64,000 nucleotides of DNA, taken from Lichenicoccus roseus. Its GTDB lineage: Bacteria; Pseudomonadota; Alphaproteobacteria; Acetobacterales; Acetobacteraceae. The translations under genes were made by a program, and so were the position numbers. Below are positions 44,413 to 53,734 of the stretch, piece by piece; within the stretch, counting starts at the first letter, position 1; each line of letters starts with the position of its first letter. The notes under the pieces were generated by a model. That model did no database searches. It was not told the DNA's origin and saw only the letters and a program-made list of their open reading frames with translations. Where the stretch lies: positions 34,905 to 98,904 of the forward strand of contig NZ_VCDI01000011.1 in assembly GCF_005844085.1 (NCBI RefSeq). Reading direction: 5' to 3'.

Positions 44413-44544
44413 ACCTCTGACCCTCGGGTAACCCAATCAAGGGTGCAGCCGACGCATCTATGAGAAGAAGGTCGCTGAACCACAAGCGCGTTCCCTCTAT
44501 CGCCGACAGCATTTCCAGATCCTCCCAGGAGATGGGGCTGCCTC

Positions 44545-45579
44545 TCAAGGGCACCTCACCATGCACCCTTGAGCCTCATCCCAAAGCGTGAAGGAAGGAG
44601 CGAGCAGCGCCTGCCTCAGCGTCAGTGTCGTGACTGACTTCAAGTCGGGCCGGCTCTCGTGACACTCCTGCAGCCGGTAGTTCGGGATTCGGGCCGATAG
44701 GTGGTGAATGTGGTGGAAACCGATATTGCCGGTGAACCACTGCAGGACGGTCGGAAGCTTCAGATACGAGCTGCCGCGCAACGCTGCATGGATCAGGTTC
44801 CATCCTGGCTGTCGCGCCCACTGTGCCTCTTCAAACCGGTGTTGCACCGAGAAGAGCCACATTCCGATGATCGACGCGAAGACCAGAATTGGTAATTGAA
44901 CCATAACTACAGCCCATACGCCGTTGAGAGAGACCAGCGCCAACACTACACAGACAACCATGAGGTCGGTGATCCACACGCTCCGCCGTTCCCGAAGCCA
45001 GTGCGCTGGAGCATCAAATGGAACACGGTAGAGAAGCAGAAACACCAGCGGCGGAAAGACAAGCTGTGTCAGGATCGGATGATGGGTGATACGAAATGTG
45101 ATCTGGCCCCAGGGGGAGAGAGCTCGAAACTCCGCAAGCGTTGTGCAGGTGGAGTAGATATCAATGCCTGTGTCACGGCGATCAAGGTTGTTGAAAGACG
45201 CATGATGATTAGCGTGTTGACGGCGCCAGAATGCATACGGTGTGAAGGTAAACAGACTACAGAAGCGACCCAGCATATCATTCGCCCAGCGCACATGGAA
45301 AAAAGAGCCGTGGCCGCAATCGTGCTGGATGACGAATATCCGTAGCAAAAGTCCCGTAGCCGGCAGTGCTAAAGAAAGAGTCAGCACTCTACTTATCAGT
45401 AGGCACTTATACATAAGTGCTTCAAGTATTATCAAGCCCACAAGAGTCGAGCCTACTTGCCAAAGGCTGCGGCCAATCATCGAGGCTTGAAAGGGAGCCA
45501 TTCCCTCAAGTAGGGCTTGGCGATCAGGTACAGGAATACCCTGATAGTCAGGCGGGTTAAGCTGATGCGTCATACTCAT
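44545..45579 (-). CDS. Fatty acid desaturase (acyl-lipid type)
   Basis: A membrane di-iron desaturase of about 344 residues. The three histidine boxes are complete: HDCGHGS, HANHHAS and HHIHHLS. Four membrane helices separate them. Such enzymes insert a double bond into membrane lipids at the delta-9 or delta-12 position, typically for cold or solvent adaptation. Met at 45579 or 45573 (MSMTHQL) is preferred to the farther ATG at 45633 because the family begins here. Convergent with the SDR gene. Confidence 0.9.
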   Translation of the reverse strand: MSMTHQLNPPDYQGIPVPDRQALLEGMAPFQASMIGRSLWQVGSTLVGLIILEALMYKCLLISRVLTLSLALPATGLLLRIFVIQHDCGHGSFFHVRWANDMLGRFCSLFTFTPYAFWRRQHANHHASFNNLDRRDTGIDIYSTCTTLAEFRALSPWGQITFRITHHPILTQLVFPPLVFLLLYRVPFDAPAHWLRERRSVWITDLMVVCVVLALVSLNGVWAVVMVQLPILVFASIIGMWLFSVQHRFEEAQWARQPGWNLIHAALRGSSYLKLPTVLQWFTGNIGFHHIHHLSARIPNYRLQECHESRPDLKSVTTLTLRQALLAPSFTLWDEAQGCMVRCP

Positions 45580-45783
45580 ACCGATAAGCGTCCCTACTTT
45601 TCCAAATCCTGTGGATCTTTGCCGATCCCCCAAATCGCTTCGATGGAAATGTGAACCGGCCGGGGTGGGCCGTCATCGACCTAAGTCAAGTCGTCGGGGA
45701 TGCGGCCCTTGTTGCTCAACCGCTGCCACACGCGGGCGTCGTTGCGGCCGAGAAGGTCAGCGTCGCGTAGAAGGAGACCCGTG

Positions 45784-45966
45784 CTAGCGCTTGCGAGTCT
45801 CTACCGATCCCGCACGTAATCGGCCACTGCTTATATAGGACTCGAGACAATCCGGCAGTGCCATTTGAACACATGCCAAAGCTAAAGGGATGCCGACTAT
45901 CGCGAAGAAGATCCAGTCAAACCAGTGGTGATGAGCCATCACGTTGATTGAGTTATGCATTTCCAT
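45784..45966 (-). CDS. Small single-span membrane protein
   Basis: A 60-residue frame with one plausible membrane helix (WIFFAIVGIPLALACVQMAL) between a His-rich N-terminus (MAHHHWFD) and a charged C-terminus. GGAGG is near the start (TTGGAGGCTTTAG upstream of the ATG). The composition argues for a real small protein. No family is known to me. Confidence 0.45.
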   Translation of the reverse strand: MEMHNSINVMAHHHWFDWIFFAIVGIPLALACVQMALPDCLESYISSGRLRAGSVETRKR

Positions 45967-47323
45967 CTAAAGCCTCCAATTCTAGTGATGCATCCCATCT
46001 GATTAGTAAAAGTTTCTCTTAGTCCGCGTAATTTTCGCCTCGATATCAAGACCGTGAGAAGACGTTATCCCCCCTATCACCGCCCACCTTGCGTGGTGCA
46101 GTGTCTTCGACAAGCAGTGATGGCGATTAGCAGTGCTCTGACTCCGCGAGGTCAGGATCAGGCCGCAAATTCGCAGTCTGGTCGCCTGATGGCGGCGAGG
46201 GGAATCGTGCTCGAGGATATTGAGCTTTTGGCTCAATCACGCTGGGGTCCCGTGCCGGGGTGGTGGATACCAACGCGCGGGTCCCGAGCGGGCTGGTTAA
46301 GTTGGCCCCAGATCAAGCCTTACGGATCCAAGTAAGCTAGGGGGAGATAACGACGATTAGAAGGTATGCGCGGTGTCATCCAGCGGGCGGGCTGGCCTGC
46401 GTGCGGGGTGATCGCGATAGCTTGTATTCTCGCGGTGGTGAAGGCACCGCGATCGGACATCCTGACCACCATCGGGATTGCTGTGCCTCCGGCGACAGAC
46501 TTGTCGGTGCTGACTGGCTCAGATGACTATCCTACCTGGCACCCATCGATTGCCGGCCTGAAGAGTCGATTGGAGAAGGGTTGGGTGATCGAGAACATCG
46601 AGGGCTAAGCCGCCGACTGCATTGTCATCTGGCTTAGAGTTCTGGTTGCAGACAACGACCGGGAACTACGATGGCTCTCCGGGGCGTTACGGGCCTGCTC
46701 ATCGGCGAGCACCACTTCCTGCTGCAACCCATTGCGTACGGCACGGCAGTTAACCGGAGTAAGCACTTCAGTAGTCTGCTGCCGTGGCTGTTTGATCCCC
46801 AGGTTCCGGTTCCCAGGTTCGAGGCAATGAACGTCGCTCTGGCTATCAGGGCTACTGGCGCGAGCCGCTGTCCGCCGGATCGTGTGATAATCCTGAGTAG
46901 TTTCGATCCTTTCCGACGCCTCGAAAGAGCGCCATTCTCATGCTTGTCAGGGCTCCGACTGCTTTAGCCGAACCCTGGCAGGGCGCGTCCGTCACACGTC
47001 AGGCTGGGTGCTCTCAGTCTGACGTGCTGATCCATCTGGCTATTGCTTAGCAGGCCGATTGCGAGACTAAGAGCGAAGACGTGTTCCCCCCGGTTACTGC
47101 GGCTTTGGACGTGGCACGAGAACCTGTCTCGCTTAACTGGCCTTACAGGCTGCCGCCAACCGCTTACGGCACTGCAAGTCCGTGGCCAGCCATACTTGAC
47201 CGATATTGAGCCGAAACGCATAAGGGCAGACCTTCAGGCCTGAACGCTTGGACAAAAAGGAGCATGATCTTAATGCCCTAACAGGCCCTTTATTGTTCTG
47301 CCGTTTCGGGTTTATCTTCTTCT
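45967..47323. other. 1.36-kb region with no convincing gene
   Basis: Several frames of 65-98 codons occur on both strands, but they lack good ribosome sites or recognisable domains. The best is 46366-46608 (+), listed separately. The 200 bp before 47324 should contain the promoter of the CheB-GGDEF-EAL gene; a TTTATTGTTCTGCC stretch near 47290 is AT-richer. This looks like eroded accessory DNA. Confidence 0.4.
46366..46608 (+). CDS. Doubtful small hypothetical protein
   Basis: An 80-codon frame with a hydrophobic segment near the start (PACGVIAIACILAVV) and a polar, acidic rest (TGSDDYPTWHPSIAGLKSRL). AGAAGG directly precedes the ATG, which is too close for a normal ribosome site. No family. 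It may be chance. Confidence 0.22.
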   Translation: MRGVIQRAGWPACGVIAIACILAVVKAPRSDILTTIGIAVPPATDLSVLTGSDDYPTWHPSIAGLKSRLEKGWVIENIEG

Positions 47324-49894
47324 ATGAACAGCATGGACCAGCCGTATTTCATCGCGATCGGAGCCTCTGGCAGCGAGGGTCTCGATGACATCCAGAGGCT
47401 TCTCACGCTCCTGTCCAGAGGTACGCGAGCCGTTGTCATGATCGTGTGGCATCGACCAAGCGACAGGGTAAGTCATCTGAGAGATATCCTGGCTTCCTCC
47501 TCTCGGATGCCCGTAATCGTCGCCAGTGAGGCCTCGATCTTGGAGACAGGCAATTGCTACATCGGTGAACCTGACGGTCATCTCACGCTGATGGACCGTA
47601 ATCGGGCGCACCTTGTAGTTGGCTCAAAGGGCATGCTTCAAAATCGTAGCATTGATGCCCTATTTAGTTCCTTAGCGGACTGGGTGGGTCCAAGAACCAT
47701 AGGTATCGTGTTGTCGGGGCTGTTGGACGACGGGTCCCGAGGCCTCGCGGCCATTCACAGGGCAGGTGGCCTGACCGTTGTTCTCGACCCCGGACTGAAG
47801 GTCCGCGGGATGCAGCAGAATGCAATCGACTTCGACGGTCCCATAAGCTTCATCGGCACGGCTGGGCAAATCGCTGAAGTTGTAAACCAGCTCACGCGTC
47901 AGGAGGGGGATCTTCTTCCAGCGGCCTATGCTTTGATTACCACTGACGATACCGGTCAGATAGTCGGTTGGAACGCGGGCGCTAGCGCACTATTTGGCTG
48001 GCAGTCATCCGACGTTCGGGGACGGTCGTACCTCTCCCTGTTCGAGCCCTCGGAACCCGATGGAAGTTCTCTCGAAGGTGAAATTGCGAACATCCCCCGT
48101 TACCCCGTCTTCAATGGCGCACAGTGGTGCTTGCGCAACGATGGGAGCCGATTCTGGGCCGACAGTTTCCTGCTCTCGAAAGACGCCGATGGCCTGTCCG
48201 GGTTAGTCATTATCCTCCGTAACCCGGGGTTGCCACAGCCAACGACGCCATCCTCTATTTCGAGCGAGCCTCAGTTCCAGCTTCTGACCGAGACCATTCC
48301 CCAACTTGTTTGGCGGTCCTTGGATGATGGCAGGTGGGACTGGGCCAGCCCACAATGGGTTGCCTATACCGGGCAGCGAGAAGTCGAGAGCCATGACCGC
48401 GGTTGGAGGGAGATTGTCCACCCGGACGACCGGGAGGTTACGCTGCAGGCGTGGCATGTTGCGGCGTCCCGCGGCGGCATGGAGGTTGAGCACAGGCTGC
48501 GGCGTGCAGACGGCATTTACCGCTGGTTCCAGACCCGGGCGACCCCGCTGCAGGAGAGCGAAGATTCAAGCCCAAGGCAGTGGTTTGGCACGTCCACGGA
48601 CATTGACAGTCTCCGGCAGGCCGAGGAGCAGGTTCACTTCCTCGCGTATCACGACGTCCTAACCGGGGTCGCGAACCGGGCTATGCTTGATCGGGTCCTG
48701 GAGCAGACAACGTCCGCTGGTGGGCAGGAGCCCGCGTGGTGCAACGTCCTCTACCTGGATCTTGACCGTTTCAAGGCCATCAATGACCAGTTCGGACATC
48801 GCGGGGGCGATGACCTGCTGAGGCAGGTTGCTGCCCGGATTGGAGCCTGCGTGCGTGAGGGAGACCTCCTCGCGCGTCCCGGCGGGGACGAGTTCGTACT
48901 TGTGCAGCGTGTTGGGCCCCCGGAAGCGGGGACAGTGCTGGGCGCCAAGATCATGAATGAGCTCTCGAGACCCTTTGCGATCCAGGGGCAGGACCTGACC
49001 GTCAAAGCCAGCATCGGCATCGCCTCCTGCATCAGGGACGGCAACACCTCGGAAGAACTGCTTTTTCGGGCGGACTTAGCCCTCTATCAAGCCAAGGCGG
49101 CCGGCGGCGGATGTATTAAGCTCTATGACCCGGAACTGGAAGCCGATCTGCGCTACCGGCAGGCTCTTGAACGGGATCTTCGCCTGGCGATCGAGAACAG
49201 CGAACTTGACCTAGACTTCCAGCCAATTGTTGACATCGCGACGAGGGAGACAGTGGGATATGAAGCACTCGCGCGCTGGACCCATCCGATCCATGGTGAG
49301 GTCGCTCCCGGTATCTTCATCCCGATTGCCGAGGAAACCGGCCTCATTGTCGGCCTCGGTGCCTTGATCCTGGAGCTTGCCTGCGCCGCAGCGATAACCT
49401 GGCGTCGCCAGCAGATCGTCTCCGTGAACCTCTCACCCGCACAGTTGCGCCGCCATGATCTGGTTGAACAGGTTGTCACTGTCCTGGCACGCACGGGGCT
49501 TGTTCCGACCCGTCTGGAGCTGGAGGTGACGGAAGGCCTGCTGATGGACGATAGCGAGCAGGTAAGGAACACCTTGCAGACGATCAGGCTGCTTGGGATT
49601 CATGTCGCACTGGATGACTTCGGTACCGGCTATGCCGGACTAGGTTATCTCTGCCAATTTCCTTTCGATAAATTGAAGATCGATCAATCTTTTACCCGCA
49701 AGATGGAGACAGACACGGGCTCTTATGCTGTCGTGAAGGCAGTCGTTGCACTGGGCCAGAGCCTTGGGCTTCAGGTGATTGCGGAAGGTGTGGAGACGGA
49801 AGCTCAGGCCGCCATGCTTCTTGCCATCGGATGCCTGCAGGGACAGGGTTACTTGTTCGGCAGACCTGTATCAGCGTTCGAAGTCCCATCTTAA
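47324..49894 (+). CDS. CheB-PAS-PAS-GGDEF-EAL fusion protein
   Basis: An 856-residue multidomain protein. Residues 5-190 are a CheB methylesterase domain with the full triad in place: Ser15 (GASGSEG), His43 (VWHRPSD) and Asp136 (SGLLDDGSRG). Two PAS domains follow (about 200-310 and 320-440). The GGDEF domain keeps RPGGDEF (about 520-524) with an RxxD inhibition site five residues before it (REGD), and the EAL domain has YEALARW (about 647) and DDFGTGYAGL. It should both make and degrade c-di-GMP. CheB domains are normally joined to CheR, not to GGDEF-EAL. Confidence 0.88.
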   Translation: MNSMDQPYFIAIGASGSEGLDDIQRLLTLLSRGTRAVVMIVWHRPSDRVSHLRDILASSSRMPVIVASEASILETGNCYIGEPDGHLTLMDRNRAHLVVGSKGMLQNRSIDALFSSLADWVGPRTIGIVLSGLLDDGSRGLAAIHRAGGLTVVLDPGLKVRGMQQNAIDFDGPISFIGTAGQIAEVVNQLTRQEGDLLPAAYALITTDDTGQIVGWNAGASALFGWQSSDVRGRSYLSLFEPSEPDGSSLEGEIANIPRYPVFNGAQWCLRNDGSRFWADSFLLSKDADGLSGLVIILRNPGLPQPTTPSSISSEPQFQLLTETIPQLVWRSLDDGRWDWASPQWVAYTGQREVESHDRGWREIVHPDDREVTLQAWHVAASRGGMEVEHRLRRADGIYRWFQTRATPLQESEDSSPRQWFGTSTDIDSLRQAEEQVHFLAYHDVLTGVANRAMLDRVLEQTTSAGGQEPAWCNVLYLDLDRFKAINDQFGHRGGDDLLRQVAARIGACVREGDLLARPGGDEFVLVQRVGPPEAGTVLGAKIMNELSRPFAIQGQDLTVKASIGIASCIRDGNTSEELLFRADLALYQAKAAGGGCIKLYDPELEADLRYRQALERDLRLAIENSELDLDFQPIVDIATRETVGYEALARWTHPIHGEVAPGIFIPIAEETGLIVGLGALILELACAAAITWRRQQIVSVNLSPAQLRRHDLVEQVVTVLARTGLVPTRLELEVTEGLLMDDSEQVRNTLQTIRLLGIHVALDDFGTGYAGLGYLCQFPFDKLKIDQSFTRKMETDTGSYAVVKAVVALGQSLGLQVIAEGVETEAQAAMLLAIGCLQGQGYLFGRPVSAFEVPS

Positions 49895-49975
49895 GCCTGG
49901 GCGGCCGAAATTATCTCGTAAGTATCGAACTTATCGTGCCGCCCATTGGGTTGATGAGCGGATGAGGAGCGTTGC

Positions 49976-50158
49976 ATGGCGCTGATTGAAGACGAACACA
50001 TTGGCAGTGGCGTCCACGCCACGTTTCTGGACACACACAGCATCCGGCTGGAAGGGCCAGATGGCGCCGTTATCAGCCTTGACGTCAAGGCGCTGGAGAG
50101 CCTGAACAAACTGCAGGCGCGGCATAAACTGGCCGACCAGAACTCGCAAGTTGAGTAG
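49976..50158 (+). CDS. Small hypothetical protein
   Basis: A 60-residue protein with alternating polar and hydrophobic strands (GSGVHATFLDTHSIRLEGPDG) and a final helix (VKALESLNKLQARHKLA). GATGAGGAG precedes the ATG, a good ribosome site. It follows the CheB-GGDEF-EAL gene by 81 bp on the same strand. Not recognised. Confidence 0.5.
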   Translation: MALIEDEHIGSGVHATFLDTHSIRLEGPDGAVISLDVKALESLNKLQARHKLADQNSQVE

Positions 50159-50223
50159 GAGCCAGGGGTGGGTGACCTTCATTCGGCCACGGCGACAGAG
50201 GCTGCGCCGTTACGCCGATGGCT

Positions 50224-50784
50224 TTATTGCCCAGTAGAGGCAAGCCACCCATAGAGTAGAGAGATCAGTGGCGTTGCCATAAGCGTCCAGAGCGCCCAGT
50301 TTCCCAGGTATCGTCGCTGTTCAAGCATCCTCCGGTTCTCGGAAAGGCACTCCTCAAGTTCCAGAACCCGGGACTTGCGCAAGGCAGCGAGCGTCTCTTG
50401 CCGACGTCCTCCTTCCACAAAACGGGATGGTGGTGCACCCGAGATGTTAAAGCTCGGTGACCTCACCGAGAACAGGACGAGTGACGAGGCAAGACTGAAC
50501 CCAGCCAGTCCGGCTAGGGATGCCACGAGTACCGAGGCATCATTTCTCGGCACCGCCAGAGCTATTGCAGCAACGAGGGCGGAGAGCGTCGACAGGATGA
50601 CAGAGGTTGTGAGCATCATGACCGCCCGGGCGTCTTGCGCCTTGGCAAGGCTCGATTGTTCGTCGATCTGCCGCTCGGCGCGAGCGACGATCCAATCGTG
50701 AGCCTCCCCCTCTATGTTCGCAACGTCCGACGGGCTAAGGGGCATTGGTCCTGGCGGTGGATCTGTGGCGATTATCAGCTGCAC
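50224..50784 (-). CDS. Three-helix membrane protein of unknown function
   Basis: A 186-residue protein with a polar N-terminal helix (EAHDWIVARAERQIDEQSSLA), a hairpin of two membrane helices (ILSTLSALVAAIALAV, VLVASLAGLAGFSLASSLVLF), a soluble middle (RRQETLAALRKSRVLELEECL) and one last helix (LWTLMATPLISLLYGWL). This plan is reminiscent of small SLATT or Pycsar-type effector membrane proteins, but no cyclase lies nearby, so it is left unnamed. Confidence 0.6.
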   Translation of the reverse strand: MQLIIATDPPPGPMPLSPSDVANIEGEAHDWIVARAERQIDEQSSLAKAQDARAVMMLTTSVILSTLSALVAAIALAVPRNDASVLVASLAGLAGFSLASSLVLFSVRSPSFNISGAPPSRFVEGGRRQETLAALRKSRVLELEECLSENRRMLEQRRYLGNWALWTLMATPLISLLYGWLASTGQ

Positions 50785-50835
50785 GGCGATGTCGATGAAG
50801 CGGTCCGGTCGCTCGGCTCCAGGAAATCGATCTGA

Positions 50836-51240
50836 CTAGATAGAAGTTTCCTGATTCGGCACCTCGCCGTCAGGCGTCATGCCATGGACCGCGTTCGGGA
50901 GATGCTGGCTGAGCTGAGAGAGGAAGTCCTGTGGCGCCATGCCAGCCTGACTTGCCATGCCCTGCACTTGGTTCTCACCGAAGACACTTTGGAGTTGCTG
51001 CGGAGACACAGGCTGGTTCGGGCTGTTGCCAACCCAGGACTGCGCAACATGTCCGAGCCCGGCTTGCTCGAACTGGGAGACCAAGCCGCCAATTCCACCC
51101 GCGCCTCCAAGCATCTGCCCGGTTGAGCCGCCCATTTGCCCGCCACCGCCAAGGAGGCTGGACAAAACGCCGCCCATCGGAGACGAGGCACCGGCTCCGC
51201 CGCCCATCAAGCCGCCAACGACTTGGTCAAGAAGTCCCAT
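50836..51240 (-). CDS. YidB-like (DUF937) protein
   Basis: A 134-residue Gly-rich protein (MGLLDQVVGGLMGGGAGASS; FEQAGLGHVAQSWVGNSPNQPVS; LPNAVHGMTPDG). The family block GLxxxVxSWVGxGxNxPVS and the last DGxxP element match YidB. The function is unknown and the family often sits in stress clusters. The ATG at 51240 begins the conserved domain. Directly downstream of glsB. Confidence 0.85.
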   Translation of the reverse strand: MGLLDQVVGGLMGGGAGASSPMGGVLSSLLGGGGQMGGSTGQMLGGAGGIGGLVSQFEQAGLGHVAQSWVGNSPNQPVSPQQLQSVFGENQVQGMASQAGMAPQDFLSQLSQHLPNAVHGMTPDGEVPNQETSI

Positions 51241-51286
51241 GATCAGCTCCAGTTGCCGAGTTGTTGCATGTTGTTGAGCAGGTCCG

Positions 51287-51547
51287 TCAGCGGAGGCTGC
51301 GTCGGCCAAAGATTGCGTGGTAGGCGACAAGCACGACGATAGAACCGATCACCGCCACGATCAGACTGTATATGTTCAAGCCTGTTACCGGAGCCGCTCC
51401 GACCAAGGAGAAGAGAAAGCCGCCGACGATCGCGCCTACAATGCCCAGGATCAGGTCCAGCATCAGGCCTTCACCGCTCTTGTTGACAATCTTGCTGCCA
51501 ATGAAGCCCGCGATGAGGCCGAGGATAATCCACCCGATGATCGACAT
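51287..51547 (-). CDS. GlsB/YeaQ/YmgE family membrane protein
   Basis: An 86-residue protein with three helices (GWIILGLIAGFIGSKIV, LDLILGIVGAIVGGFLF, YSLIVAVIGSIVVLVAYH). It is the transglycosylase-associated (GlsB/YeaQ) family of stress-induced inner-membrane proteins. First in the pair with the YidB-like gene. Confidence 0.87.
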   Translation of the reverse strand: MSIIGWIILGLIAGFIGSKIVNKSGEGLMLDLILGIVGAIVGGFLFSLVGAAPVTGLNIYSLIVAVIGSIVVLVAYHAIFGRRSLR

Positions 51548-51647
51548 GTCGTTTCCTGAGGATAGAGCTTGGTTAGTCGCTTGCAGTTAAGCCGTCGGGC
51601 TCTAGCTGCGAAGACGTACATAAGCGCCGTCTTCTGGCGTCGAAGGC

Positions 51648-52742
51648 CTACGCCGCGCTTCCTTCTGACGGCTTCTCACCGAGCGCGGTTTTGCGGAACG
51701 CCTCATCCCCGGCCTTCAGAACGTCGGTCGCCACCTGCTTTGCGTCAGTCGCCAACGTGCCACCCAAGGCCGCGTCCACCACTTCACCTGCGCTCCGGCT
51801 GCCCGTCAGTTTCTGCTGATCGGCACTCTCCATCCCCTTGTCGACGACGGCCTGACCGATGTTCTTGCCCTCATCGACTGCCTGTTGCGCAAGACGGCTC
51901 GCGTTCTGACGAGCCGTTTCGGCGGCATCATGGAGCGCGGCGGCTTCCTGCTCAGGCTGCGGCAGGAAAGCGCCCAGAAGCGCGCCTGCCGCGAGACCAA
52001 GAGCGCCGAGCAGCAAGGGGGTCTCGGTCAGCGTCTTCATCATCTTGCCGGTCGCCTGGCTCACGGCATCGCTCCCCTGCGACATCACCCCACCGGCCTG
52101 TTGCGTGCCATGGCTGATGGCATCGGTCACGTCCTGGAGCTGGCCGCTCACGGTCGACGCCAGTCCTCCTGCACGATCGCTCAGGCCCTGTCCAAGCTCG
52201 GCGGCAGTCCCTTGCGCGGCGGCCAGGGCATCGCGAACCCGCTGACTGAAGGACGGCGCGCTTTCCTGGGCATGACGGGCGAGGCCAAGTGCCTGTCCGC
52301 GCGCGTCATCCAGGCGTGCGGTATATTCGAGGTCGGGTTCATCGATCGCACGGAGGACTCCCATCTCTGCGACATTGACCCTGGCCGCGACCGCCTTGTA
52401 GCCGCCCTCGTTGTATCCTTGCCCGGGATGATAGACGCGCACCTTGCTAGTCGCCCCCACCGCGGCAGGCGCTTGAGCCGGACCAGGACGCTTGCTGGTT
52501 GCCATCAACCAGGTGAGGCCAATCCCGGTCACTGCCGCAGGCATCGGGTTGCTGCGGACGTTATCCATCAGGTTGCGCCCGAACTCGGCGCCTTCCTGGC
52601 CGCGGAAGTAGCGCATCAGGTCGTCGATGACTTGCCCCGGGGTCATCCGGGTCCGCAGTTCGCTGAGGCTTCCGCTCAGATGTGCGCGGGTCCTGTCGAG
52701 ATCACCTTCGATGGCAGCCTGCTTCGGGATGCTCGATGACAT
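51648..52742 (-). CDS. DUF3618 protein
   Basis: A 364-residue protein. The DUF3618 mark is at the N-terminus (IEGDLDRTRAHLSGSLSELRTRMTPGQVIDD). A long helical, Ala/Gln-rich middle follows with one hydrophobic segment (LLLGALGLAAGALLGAFLP). It probably associates with the inner membrane. Its ATG overlaps the holin-like gene's stop (TGATG), making a coupled triple with the two upstream genes. Confidence 0.85.
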   Translation of the reverse strand: MSSSIPKQAAIEGDLDRTRAHLSGSLSELRTRMTPGQVIDDLMRYFRGQEGAEFGRNLMDNVRSNPMPAAVTGIGLTWLMATSKRPGPAQAPAAVGATSKVRVYHPGQGYNEGGYKAVAARVNVAEMGVLRAIDEPDLEYTARLDDARGQALGLARHAQESAPSFSQRVRDALAAAQGTAAELGQGLSDRAGGLASTVSGQLQDVTDAISHGTQQAGGVMSQGSDAVSQATGKMMKTLTETPLLLGALGLAAGALLGAFLPQPEQEAAALHDAAETARQNASRLAQQAVDEGKNIGQAVVDKGMESADQQKLTGSRSAGEVVDAALGGTLATDAKQVATDVLKAGDEAFRKTALGEKPSEGSAA

Positions 52743-53137
52743 CAGATGTGCTCCTTGAGGACGCGCACGTCCTTTGCCAAGCTTGTCGCGAGGTGTCCGG
52801 GGATGAGGGTCTTCAACGACAGCATCGCCAGCCCGGAGCGCGCGAACAGTCCGCCCACAATGACGATGCCGAAGCCGACGATCAGGAGCGCGGCCCAGGT
52901 CGGCAGAACGAGGGCCAGGGCTGCGGCAAGGCCCTGAAGGGCGACAACCAGCCCCGCAAAGGCGACCAGCGCGCCACCAACCAGGAATACCGCAGCCAGG
53001 ATGACGCGATGCAGCTTTTGATCGAGTTCGGCACGTGCCAGTCGCATCTCGCCGCCAAGCAACTGCCTGAGGTCGGCGGCGACGCTGCCGAGGGCAGGCG
53101 CCAAGCGGTAGGAGCCAGCAGTGTCGGTGCTGCTCAT
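52742..53137 (-). CDS. DUF1469-type (holin-X superfamily) membrane protein
   Basis: A 131-residue protein with a helical N-terminus (LRQLLGGEMRLARAELDQKL) and a pair of membrane helices (ILAAVFLVGGALVAFAGLVVAL, AALLIVGFGIVIVGGLF). It is the phage-holin-family DUF1469 group and not a lysis protein by context, as it occurs regularly with DUF3618. Overlaps upstream and downstream genes by four bases or fewer. Confidence 0.83.
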   Translation of the reverse strand: MSSTDTAGSYRLAPALGSVAADLRQLLGGEMRLARAELDQKLHRVILAAVFLVGGALVAFAGLVVALQGLAAALALVLPTWAALLIVGFGIVIVGGLFARSGLAMLSLKTLIPGHLATSLAKDVRVLKEHI

Positions 53138-53664
53138 GGCTGGCCTCGGAAAGCTTCAGGGAGGTCAGCCTTTGATGCCCCGGCTACGGCGACCCGTCCG
53201 ACACGTGCAAGCGCAAACCCGGCAGCGAATGAAGCGCCGGTGAACAAGGCGGGCTGCCGTCGGGCGAGATCCTGCACGTTCTCCATCAGCGCGGGCACAT
53301 CATTGTGCCGAAGCGTGCTGGCGATGGTGCTGAGCTCGGCAGCGCCACGCTCCACCAGACGCGCCGCCCAATCCTGGTGGCCCTCCAGCTCGGCGCCGGA
53401 TCGATGCACCGCCTGTGCGATGTCCTCGAGCTGATCCGCGAGGCTCTGCTTCTGCGTCTCGGCGGCGGCGCTGACTTGCTCGCCGACAGCGCTGGCCAAC
53501 GCGGTTCCACGCGTCTGCGCATCGCTCGCGAGGTCCTTTGCCTGCTGCACGGCACTAGAACCGGCCTGTCCTGCTCGCTCACCCACCTGCTTCGCGGCAT
53601 CGCCCACGGCCTGCGCCGCCACAAGCCCCGACTTGACGGGTTCGGTCCTACTTTGATCAGCCAT
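53134..53664 (-). CDS. Helical stress protein (nutrient-deprivation-induced type)
   Basis: A 176-residue Ala/Gln-rich helical protein (GDAAKQVGERAGQAGSSAVQQ, LEDIAQAVHRSGAELEGHQDWAARLVERG) ending in a hydrophobic segment (LFTGASFAAGFALARVG). It resembles proteins annotated as nutrient-deprivation-induced and is the first gene of the coupled set with the DUF1469 and DUF3618 genes. Confidence 0.75.
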   Translation of the reverse strand: MADQSRTEPVKSGLVAAQAVGDAAKQVGERAGQAGSSAVQQAKDLASDAQTRGTALASAVGEQVSAAAETQKQSLADQLEDIAQAVHRSGAELEGHQDWAARLVERGAAELSTIASTLRHNDVPALMENVQDLARRQPALFTGASFAAGFALARVGRVAVAGASKADLPEAFRGQP

Positions 53665-53734
53665 GCGTTCCTCCGGTTCTTGCTTAGGTCACGGCTGAGC
53701 ACTCGGTCGCCGTGACCAGTTGTGTGCCTGTCGT

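Noticed and set aside
46671..46967. A 98-codon plus-strand frame as a gene
   Set aside because: No ribosome site, no recognisable fold, and surrounded by eroded sequence.
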